From assembly GCF_007828865.1 (NCBI RefSeq), contig NZ_VIVK01000003.1, forward strand, positions 124,001 to 188,000: DNA of 64,000 nucleotides, read 5' to 3'. Shown here in pieces: positions 26,901-32,851 of the stretch. The position numbers were made by a program, and so were the translations under genes. The notes beneath the pieces were generated by a model. The model searched no databases and was not told the origin of the DNA. It saw nothing but the letters and a program-made list of their open reading frames with translations. Within the stretch, counting starts at the first letter, position 1. Each line of letters begins with the position of its first letter. This stretch comes from Kribbella amoyensis (GTDB taxonomy: Bacteria; Actinomycetota; Actinomycetes; Propionibacteriales; Kribbellaceae).

Positions 26901-27510
26901 GGCCGGAGCGGACGGTGCGCCGGGCAACGACTGGTCGTTCGCCGCGTCGATCACCGCCGACGGCGCCAAGGTGGCGTTCTACAGCGACGCGACGAACCTG
27001 GTCGCGGACGACACTAACGGCAAGGCCGACGTGTTCGTCCGGGACCTGGCCGCCGGGACCACGACCCGGGTGTCCGGCGGTCCACTCGGCGTCCAGGGTG
27101 ACGGCCGGGCCGAACTGCCGAACCTCAGCGGCGACGGCCGGTACGTCGGCTTCCAGAGCACCTCGACGAACCTGGTCGGCGACGACACGAATCACCGGTC
27201 CGACATCTTCGTCCACGATCTGGTCGCCGGTCCGGAGGCGAGGTGGGCCCTCACCGGCCTGAAGCTGACACCGACCACCGTGCACGCCAAGGGCTGGGCC
27301 CTGGTCACCGCGCGGCTGAAGAACGTCGGCGAGGCCGCCGGCACGTACGACGCAGCGCTGCGGATCGACGGCGAGGTCGTCCAGCAGCGCGCGATCCCGG
27401 TCCGCGCCGGTCGGGAGACCGTGGTGAGCTTCCCGGTGAAGGCACCACCGGCCGGCGTCCACACGGTGACCCTGGGCAGCCTGACCGCGCAACTGACGGT
27501 CCGCCGCTAG
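23995..27510 (+). CDS. Secreted S8 subtilase with carboxypeptidase-regulatory-like and PD40 propeller repeats
   Basis: 1171 residues. A signal peptide covers residues 1-33 (basic VRRPVRWW, then a hydrophobic core), followed by a propeptide. The S8 catalytic triad is D227 (VAVLDTGID), H278 (YHGTHVAGT) and S456 (SGTSMATPHVSG). Two carboxypeptidase-regulatory-like beta domains follow (IRGVVTDKKSRKPLGG and ISGRVTYGPTGS). Then come about seven TolB/PD40-type blades with the repeated pattern DGRYVxFNSxxTNLVxxDTN. A CARDB-like domain ends the protein. It is an exported protease; the propeller probably binds substrate or partner proteins. ATG 23995 is chosen for GAGGAG upstream and the clean signal peptide. 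A hairpin follows at 27567. Confidence 0.92.
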   Translation: MSLSVRRPVRWWLAASAVLSGSLALSVTVATASPPIGTSTATSVGPAAVSPTGTAGRAAVDAGAGPAGERLRGKIDPALLDGAKAKRSADGRIEAAVILGPDLTVPTAPGARSAARQQVPAELEAAAQETQQPVLDTVEAHGDEVISTFWLKNMVLVRAKPDTLDALAGIALVDRIIPNFEFTTPEQTPARTAAAEDVTWGLAKIGADRVQTERGLTGDGVRVAVLDTGIDITHPDLAGKLVSADAADPDHPGGWLEFGAGGEPVHSAPHDSSYHGTHVAGTIAGGDASGTRIGVAPDAELMAGLVIPNGSGSLAQVIAGMEWALAPYDADGRPTGEPADVVSMSLGAEGYEDEMIEPVRNLHRAGVFPAFAIGNECLPGGSSSPGNVYESVSVGATDVNDDVPDWSCGGTVHRTDWIDAPAEWPESFVVPDISAPGVDVYSTLPDGGYGLLSGTSMATPHVSGTVALMLQARPDLSVDDALDILAGTSISDDRYGAVPNDRVGRGRIDALAAVTEAGLQSGIRGVVTDKKSRKPLGGVTVTLSSGREVTTDAAGVFELRVAPGTYRFDLARFGYQDGSASAQVQADRLTAVRIELDRTRWGTISGRVTYGPTGSTVPGATVTVQGVPDQLVATTARDGRYTIRDVPEGRYQVVANAPGISRTPATSVVVRNQGRVDLALPRPFPTQRVSTSTEGAQGNAEIWWPELNTDGSVVAYASAASNLVAGDTNNDLDVFVTDRRTGAVERVSVSSKGAQGNSFSLSPTLSSDGRYVGFNSGASNLVDGDTNQQTDAFVHDRQTGRTVMVSVTPSGAPGDGLSSAPSFSADGRYVTFNSDSTNLVPGDTNGQTDVFVRDLQTGVTERISVAPDGGNANAGSREQSISADGRYVAFNSDATNLSEDDVEFQRDVFVRDRQNGTTRRVAGPNPGDNTSPVLTADGRKVAFENRSAPSWVSHLYVYDLTTGTTELASAGADGAPGNDWSFAASITADGAKVAFYSDATNLVADDTNGKADVFVRDLAAGTTTRVSGGPLGVQGDGRAELPNLSGDGRYVGFQSTSTNLVGDDTNHRSDIFVHDLVAGPEARWALTGLKLTPTTVHAKGWALVTARLKNVGEAAGTYDAALRIDGEVVQQRAIPVRAGRETVVSFPVKAPPAGVHTVTLGSLTAQLTVRR

Positions 27511-27566
27511 CCACCAAGTGGGAAGTCCGGAGGACCGATTGGGCGCGGCTCTCCGGACAACGGACC

Positions 27567-27636
27567 CCCTCCCCACCGGGGAGGGCGAGGGTGAGGCGGT
27601 ACTCGACGTCGCCCCAGACGCCGAGCACCGCCTCAC
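27567..27636 (+). terminator. Hairpins after the subtilase gene
   Basis: CCCTCCCC (27567-27574) pairs with GGGGAGGG (27578-27585) around a 3-nt loop. GTGAGGCGGT (27591-27600) pairs with ACCGCCTCAC (27627-27636). Both lie in the 268-nt gap before the next gene, which otherwise holds nothing I recognise. The first is a likely factor-independent stop without a T-run. Confidence 0.5.
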
Positions 27637-27778
27637 CCACCCAGCACCCTCACAAGCTCGCCTACACACCGAGCCCGCGCCCGGCCGTATCGCTCGATGC
27701 ACCATCGCAGAGTCCGCCGGGCGAATCGTTGCCCGGATTTTCGCTCGTCTCCCCGCCGCGCGAGTGACACTGGACGCC

Positions 27779-28843
27779 ATGAGACGGCGGATGAAGTGGG
27801 CGGTCCTCGCCGTCCTCGGGCTGACTGCGGCCACCGCCTGTACCTCGGCCGATGAGACCGCCCCGCAGCAGTCAGCGCCCCCGACCAACTCGTCGCCCGG
27901 TCGACCGTCGGCCAACCCGTCGTCGCCGGTGACCTCCCCCATCTCGCCGGCGACGACGCCGCCTCCTCCGTCGACGCCCGCGGCGCACCCCGTCTCGCTC
28001 CAGGCGCTGATGGCGAAGAAGTACAACGGGGGCGATCTCCGCGTCGGCCGGGTGCTGGCGCGCAACGCGGCGTACACGCGGTACTTCGTCACGTACCGCA
28101 GCGGGGCCCTGCGGATCTCCGGGATCATGAACTTACCGACGACTCCAGGGCCGCATCCCGCGCTGGTGCTGAACCACGGCTACATCGATCCCGCGATCTA
28201 CACCAACGGCCGCGGCCTGATGCGCGAGCAGGACTACCTCGCCCGGCGCGGGTACGTCGTCCTGCACACCGACTACCGCAACCACGCCCAGTCGTCCGAC
28301 GATCCACGGTCCGAGCTGGATCTGCGGCTCGGGTACACGGAGGACGTCATCAACGCGGTGCACGCGCTGCGGACCTCGCAGTCCGTCGACCCCGAGCGGA
28401 TCGGGCTGCTCGGTCGCTCGATGGGCGGCGGCATCACGTACAACGTGCTGGTCGCGCAACCCGGGCTGGTCAAGGCCGGCGTCGTGTTCGCCCCGGTGAG
28501 TTCGGACGCCGTGGACAACTTCAACCGCTGGACCCGCGAGGACACCCAGGTCTCGAACGCCATCCTGCGCACGTACGGCGAACCGGCGCGCAACCCGGCG
28601 TTCTGGCGGAACCTGTCCGCGATCAACTTCTTCGGCCGGGTCACCGAACCGCTGCTGATCCACCACGGCGCGTCCGACTCGACCTGCCCGATCGCGTGGT
28701 CCCGCGAAACGCTGGCGGCGCTGAAGTCCGCGGGCAAGGACGCGACGATGTACACGTATCCCGGGGAGGAGCACGCCTTCGGTCCGGCCTGGCCGACCTC
28801 GATGGCGCGCACGGTCAGCTTCCTGAAGCGACACGGGCTCTGA
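27779..28843 (+). CDS. Alpha/beta-hydrolase lipoprotein (prolyl oligopeptidase / dienelactone hydrolase-like)
   Basis: 354 residues. The N-terminus RRRMKWAVLAVLGL ends in a lipobox TAAC-like ATAC, followed by a long Ser/Pro/Thr-rich tether, so it is an exported lipoprotein. The hydrolase domain has the nucleophile elbow LLGRSMGGGITYN (Ser), an acid in HHGASDSTCP and the histidine in PGEEHAFGP. This arrangement is typical of the S9-like family of small esterases and peptidases. ATG 27779 is chosen because the signal peptide starts there. It lies downstream of the secreted subtilase but has its own intergenic space. The substrate is unknown. Confidence 0.85.
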   Translation: MRRRMKWAVLAVLGLTAATACTSADETAPQQSAPPTNSSPGRPSANPSSPVTSPISPATTPPPPSTPAAHPVSLQALMAKKYNGGDLRVGRVLARNAAYTRYFVTYRSGALRISGIMNLPTTPGPHPALVLNHGYIDPAIYTNGRGLMREQDYLARRGYVVLHTDYRNHAQSSDDPRSELDLRLGYTEDVINAVHALRTSQSVDPERIGLLGRSMGGGITYNVLVAQPGLVKAGVVFAPVSSDAVDNFNRWTREDTQVSNAILRTYGEPARNPAFWRNLSAINFFGRVTEPLLIHHGASDSTCPIAWSRETLAALKSAGKDATMYTYPGEEHAFGPAWPTSMARTVSFLKRHGL

Positions 28844-28910
28844 CCCTTGACGACCCGGCCGCGCTCCTGTTGCGTCGATGATCACGGCACCAACGGGGAT
28901 CGGAGCGGGG

Positions 28911-29522
28911 ATGGCACGAGTACTCGGAGTCGACGCCGCGAAGACCGGCTGGGTCGGCGTCCTGCTCGACGGTGAGAGCCTGCGAGCCTGGATCGCCGCC
29001 GACCTGGCGGACCTGATCGCCCAGGCCGAGGCGGAGCAGCCACTCACCGTGGTGGCCATCGACGTACCGATCGGGCTCCCCGACGAAGGATCGCGCAGAG
29101 CCGACGAACTCGCCCGCAAGGCCGTCGGCATGCTCGCGGCCTCGATCCCCACGACCCCGACCCGTGCCGCGGTCACCGGCGGCGTGGTCGCCGAAGTGGA
29201 CGAGTGGATCCGCGCGGCCCACCCGCGGATCGTCGTCGAGGTCCACCCCGAGGTGAGCTTCGCCCGGCTCGCAGGTCAGCCCCTCACCGACGAGAGCACC
29301 ACCTGGGCCGGCGCCGACCGCCGCCTCACCCTCCTCCAAGACGCCGGCATCAACCTCACCGGTGACCTCGGCCTCACCGGCACCGAAGTCACCGTCGAAA
29401 CCGTTCTCAACGCCACCGCCGCAGCCTGGACAGCCCTCCGAGTCGCCTACGGTATGGCCTTCTCCCTCCCTGACCCCCCAGAAACCTTCTCCGACAACCA
29501 CCCCAGCGCCATCTGGGTCTGA
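28911..29522 (+). CDS. DUF429 family protein (RNase-H-fold, predicted nuclease)
   Basis: 203 residues. The N-terminal VLGVDAAKTGWVGVLLDG and later VVAIDVPIGLPDEGSR are the two acidic strands of the DUF429 family, predicted to adopt an RNase-H-like nuclease fold; function is unproven. HPEVSFARLAGQPL is another conserved segment. ATG 28911 is preferred because the conserved domain starts there and GGAGCGGGG precedes it; an upstream ATG at 28878 is possible. There is no clear partner gene. Confidence 0.75.
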   Translation: MARVLGVDAAKTGWVGVLLDGESLRAWIAADLADLIAQAEAEQPLTVVAIDVPIGLPDEGSRRADELARKAVGMLAASIPTTPTRAAVTGGVVAEVDEWIRAAHPRIVVEVHPEVSFARLAGQPLTDESTTWAGADRRLTLLQDAGINLTGDLGLTGTEVTVETVLNATAAAWTALRVAYGMAFSLPDPPETFSDNHPSAIWV

Positions 29523-29544
29523 GCTTCAGAAAGGTCCTGCGGGG

Positions 29545-30165
29545 TCAGGTGGACGGAGATCTGCTGTCCATCCAGATCACGATGTCAGCGACGCGCGTGA
29601 GCGCCATCGGCTGCTTCCGCACGGGGAACTCGACCGCCAGGTCCGACAGCCAGGCTCGATTCGCGATCAGATCAGCGCGAATCCGCTGGCGCAGCTCTCC
29701 GCCGTGCTCCGACCCGTAGAACGCCCTGATCGACGAATCGATGATGGGCACCGTCGGTGCCAACCGATGCAGCACCTTCGAGACCGTCACCATCGTCCAT
29801 CGCGGTACCTTCGCGGTCAGGTCGTTCGCAGTCCGCAGTGCCGGCATCGCTGCCTGCTCCACAGTGCAGTCCTCCAGCGGAGGCAGGTCACGTGCCTCAG
29901 CCAAGGCGTCGTCCAGAGCAAGTCTGAGCTCCTGGCTCGGCCCGCTCCCCTCCGCGAACAGCGGAGTGACCTCTCTCCACGTCAGCCGCAAGCTCAGCAG
30001 ATTCGCCATCAGGACGTCGGCCGGCGTCAGTTCGTCCGTGTGGATCGCAGCCTCGTCGTAGGTCCGGAAGGCATAGCTCTTCGTTGGGTCTGTGTACTCC
30101 TTCAGATGCCTCTCGGCGCTGTCCTTGAGCTCACCGACTGATCGTGGTTGCTTGTTTCGCCCCAT
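29545..30165 (-). CDS. DUF6308 family protein (second copy)
   Basis: 206 residues of unknown function. KVLHRLAPTVPIIDSSIRAFYG corresponds to the DUF6308 signature also found in the gene at 974-1600, but the rest of the sequence is well diverged. This copy is polar and lacks a signal peptide. It lies 38 nt downstream of the WYL regulator on the same strand, so it may be in its transcript. Base usage near its start is somewhat more A/T-rich than that of its neighbours. Confidence 0.65.
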   Translation of the reverse strand: MGRNKQPRSVGELKDSAERHLKEYTDPTKSYAFRTYDEAAIHTDELTPADVLMANLLSLRLTWREVTPLFAEGSGPSQELRLALDDALAEARDLPPLEDCTVEQAAMPALRTANDLTAKVPRWTMVTVSKVLHRLAPTVPIIDSSIRAFYGSEHGGELRQRIRADLIANRAWLSDLAVEFPVRKQPMALTRVADIVIWMDSRSPST

Positions 30166-30203
30166 TGGCCGCCCTCAGGTCGCGTTGGGGAGCATCCTCC
30201 TGG

Positions 30204-31274
30204 TCAGTTCGCGTCCTGGGAAGGCTTTGGCTGGATGGCGCGGAGGTAGCGGGTGCCGATGGTTTCGAGGTGGGTGACGAGGGCTGGTGGGGCGGTGACC
30301 TGGAAGTCGAGGCCGAGCATGCCGATGTAGACGGCGACGACTTCGAGGGAGTCGGCGCCGGTGATCAGGACGCTGGTGTTCTCGTCGACGGACTCGACGA
30401 TGCCTACGGCCGCGTGGATCCGGGACAGGACCTCTTCGGCGGAGGCGAAGACGGTGATGCGAGCGTGTACTTTCCAGCCGGTGGAGGCGACGTCGCGGAG
30501 GACGAAGTCGGTGTAGTCGTCGTCGGGCATCGGGCGCGGCTGGTACCGGCGGCCGGTCGGCATCCGCAGGTCCATCCAGTCGACGCGGTACGTGCGCCAG
30601 TCGCCCTTCTCGTCCCGGGCGACCAGGTACCAGTACCGCTGCCAGCTGACCAGGCGGTACGGCTCGACGAGCAACGGCCAGCCCTCCGGCCGTGATCCGC
30701 TCCACGCCTGCCCATTGGTGTCGATTGCCCCGTCGGCCACCACCGCATCAGCCAGCACGGCGTTGATCGCGTCGGCCGGGACCTCGTACCCGAAGCGGAG
30801 GTAGTGCTCGTCGCGGATGGCGGCCGCGATCGCGGTGAGCACGCCGGGTGCGACCTCGGGATCCTTCACGTTGGAACCGGTGTTGTCCGGGCCCTTCGAC
30901 ATCGTGGAGTGGATCGCGTTCACCTGGCGGCGCAACCGGTGCGGCAGGACCTGCTCGAGTTTGGCGAGCGCGCGGGTACTGCTCTCCTCCATCCCGGTGA
31001 CGCCGGCGCCGGTCCGCAGTCCCACGGCGACCGCGACGGCTTCTTCGTCGTCCAGCAGCAACGGCGGCAGCTTCGCCCCGACCCCGAGCTGATAGTGGCC
31101 GGACGGACCCCGGGTCGCGTCCACCGGGTACCCGAGCTCGCGGAGCCGGTCCACGTCGTTGCGGATCGTCCGCGTGCTCACGCCGAGCCGCTCGGCCAGC
31201 TCGGTCCCGGTCCAGGCCGGCCGGGTCTGCAACAGGGCCAGCAAGGACAGCACTCGGGACGAGGTTTCGCGCAT
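30204..31274 (-). CDS. YafY-like regulator with HTH and WYL domain
   Basis: 356 residues. The N-terminal HTH reads ELAERLGVSTRTIRNDVDRLRELGYPVDATRG. The WYL ligand-sensing domain is around residues 150-240 (LLVEPYRLVSWQRYWYLVARDEKGDWRTYRVD), followed by a WCX-type C-terminus. WYL proteins sense nucleic acids or small ligands. It is divergent from the epoxide hydrolase across 60 nt that contain a perfect inverted repeat, so it probably regulates that gene and itself. It is a paralogue of the WYL protein at 46093-47052. Confidence 0.88.
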   Translation of the reverse strand: MRETSSRVLSLLALLQTRPAWTGTELAERLGVSTRTIRNDVDRLRELGYPVDATRGPSGHYQLGVGAKLPPLLLDDEEAVAVAVGLRTGAGVTGMEESSTRALAKLEQVLPHRLRRQVNAIHSTMSKGPDNTGSNVKDPEVAPGVLTAIAAAIRDEHYLRFGYEVPADAINAVLADAVVADGAIDTNGQAWSGSRPEGWPLLVEPYRLVSWQRYWYLVARDEKGDWRTYRVDWMDLRMPTGRRYQPRPMPDDDYTDFVLRDVASTGWKVHARITVFASAEEVLSRIHAAVGIVESVDENTSVLITGADSLEVVAVYIGMLGLDFQVTAPPALVTHLETIGTRYLRAIQPKPSQDAN

Positions 31275-31293
31275 GGAAAAGATGATGGCACAA

Positions 31294-31314
31294 ATAGGAA
31301 TCTAATCTTCCTAT
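31294..31314. promoter_or_regulatory. Inverted repeat between WYL regulator and epoxide hydrolase
   Basis: ATAGGAA (31294-31300) and TTCCTAT (31308-31314) form a perfect inverted repeat with a 7-nt spacer in the short divergent gap. It is a good candidate operator for the WYL regulator. Confidence 0.55.
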
Positions 31315-31334
31315 ACGGCTCCTACCTTGAAGAC

Positions 31335-32468
31335 ATGAACAACACCGCAGAGCTCAAGCCCTTCACCGTCACCGTCGACCAGGCCGACCTGGACGACCTG
31401 CTCGCCCGCCTCGCGCGGACGCGGCTGCCCGAGCCGGCTCCCGGCGACAACTGGGACCTCGGCACCCCGAACCACTACCTGCGCGAGATGGTCGACCACT
31501 GGCAGAACGGGTTCGACTGGCGCGAGCAGGAGGCGCGGATGAACGAGTTCCCGCACTACCTGACCGACATCGACGGCCAGACCGTGCACTTCATCCACGT
31601 CCCGTCGGCGGTCGAGGGCGCGACGCCGCTGCTGCTGGCCCACACCTACCCCGGGTCGTTCGTCGACTTCCTCGACATGATCCGCCCGCTGACCGACCCG
31701 GCGGCATACGGCGGATCGGACGCCGACGCGTTCTCGGTCGTCGTCCCGTCGATCCCGGGCTTCGGGTTCAGCACGCCGCTGGCCGACCGCGGCTGGACGA
31801 TGGCGCGGGTGGCGCGGACGTTCGACACGCTGATGCGGCGGCTCGGGTACGACTCGTACGGCGTGCACGGGTCCGACGGCGGCGCGATGATCGCCCGCGA
31901 GCTCGGCGTCATGAACCCGCCCGGGTTCCTCGGGCTGCACGTGCTGCAGCTGTTCTCGTTCCCGTCCGGCGACCCGGCCGAGTTCGAGAAGTTCACCCCC
32001 GAGGACTACGCGGCGCTGGAGCACATGCAGTGGTTCCAGTCGGTCGGCGGGTACAACGCGATCAACTCGACCCGCCCGCAGACCGTTGCCGTCGGCATCT
32101 CCGACTCCCCGGTCGGGCAGCTGGCCTGGAACGAGCTGTTCAACAACTTCGGCAACGGCACCAGCCTGGTCGGCCGGGACCAGATCCTCACCGAGGTCTC
32201 GCTGTACTGGTTCACCAACACCTCCGCCGCGGCCGGCCGGTACCACTACGAGGAAGCCCACTCCGGCGCCGAGCCGCAGCCGAACAACGCCCCCACCGGC
32301 GTCGCGGTGTTCGCGGACGACTTCAAGACGATCCGCGCCCTGGCCGACCGCGACAACACCAACATCGTGCACTGGTCGAACTACGCCAAGGGCGGCCACT
32401 TCGCCTCCCTCGAATGCCCCGACGACGTCGTCGCCGACCTGCGCACCTTCTTCGCCGGTCTCCGCTGA
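31335..32468 (+). CDS. Epoxide hydrolase (EHN-type alpha/beta hydrolase)
   Basis: 377 residues. The N-terminal EHN domain shows LKPFTVTVDQADLDDLLARLARTRLPEP and PHYLTDIDGQTVHFIHV. The alpha/beta core has PGSFVDFLDMI, VVPSIPGFGFS and the nucleophile motif YGVHGSDGGAM with aspartate. The final GGHFASLECPDDV supplies the catalytic histidine. Such enzymes hydrolyse epoxides to diols in the cytosol. The gene is divergent from a WYL regulator and probably repressed by it. Confidence 0.9.
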   Translation: MNNTAELKPFTVTVDQADLDDLLARLARTRLPEPAPGDNWDLGTPNHYLREMVDHWQNGFDWREQEARMNEFPHYLTDIDGQTVHFIHVPSAVEGATPLLLAHTYPGSFVDFLDMIRPLTDPAAYGGSDADAFSVVVPSIPGFGFSTPLADRGWTMARVARTFDTLMRRLGYDSYGVHGSDGGAMIARELGVMNPPGFLGLHVLQLFSFPSGDPAEFEKFTPEDYAALEHMQWFQSVGGYNAINSTRPQTVAVGISDSPVGQLAWNELFNNFGNGTSLVGRDQILTEVSLYWFTNTSAAAGRYHYEEAHSGAEPQPNNAPTGVAVFADDFKTIRALADRDNTNIVHWSNYAKGGHFASLECPDDVVADLRTFFAGLR

Positions 32469-32539
32469 ACCCGACCCTTTCCCGGCCGGTCTGCTCGCCA
32501 GACCGGCCGGCGGCATGTCCGGGTCTTCCCGCGGGCCTT

Positions 32540-32851
32540 TCAGACGAAGTCGGCGGCCAGCCAGGCTTCGTCGACGGGCAGGATCTCGACCGTCTGCGGC
32601 GGGCGGAGGATGCCGGTCGCGCGGATCGCGGCCACCGTCTCCTGGTAGTCGGTCGAGCTGGCCAACGCCTCCACGGCCGCCTGATCGCGCCACAACGTGA
32701 TCGCCACCCGGCCGTGCTCGGTCCGCAGGAACAGCGCGGCCCGGAAGCCGGGCTGCCGCCGGAACATCGGCAACGAACGCTCCACCGCGAAAGTGTCGTA
32801 CTCCGCGGCACGCGCCTCGTCCAGGCCCGTCCGCCAGATCCGCGCGATCAT
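32540..32851 (-). CDS. Antibiotic-biosynthesis-monooxygenase (ABM) fold small protein
   Basis: 103 residues of dimeric ferredoxin-like ABM fold, with MIARIWRTGLDEARAAEYDTF, MFRRQPGFRAALFLR and VAITLWRDQAAVEALA. Members include small monooxygenases, haem-degrading enzymes and proteins of unknown role. ATG 32851 overlaps the stop of the xanthine dehydrogenase large subunit (ATGA), so it is the last coupled gene of the purine run. No direct purine role is known for this family. Confidence 0.8.
   Translation of the reverse strand: MIARIWRTGLDEARAAEYDTFAVERSLPMFRRQPGFRAALFLRTEHGRVAITLWRDQAAVEALASSTDYQETVAAIRATGILRPPQTVEILPVDEAWLAADFV

Noticed and set aside
24205..28128. A 1307-residue open frame on the minus strand
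   Set aside because: It is antisense to the subtilase and lipoprotein genes, rich in Arg/Asp/Val/Gly repeats caused by the opposite-strand PD40 repeats, and has no known fold. It is a high-GC shadow.
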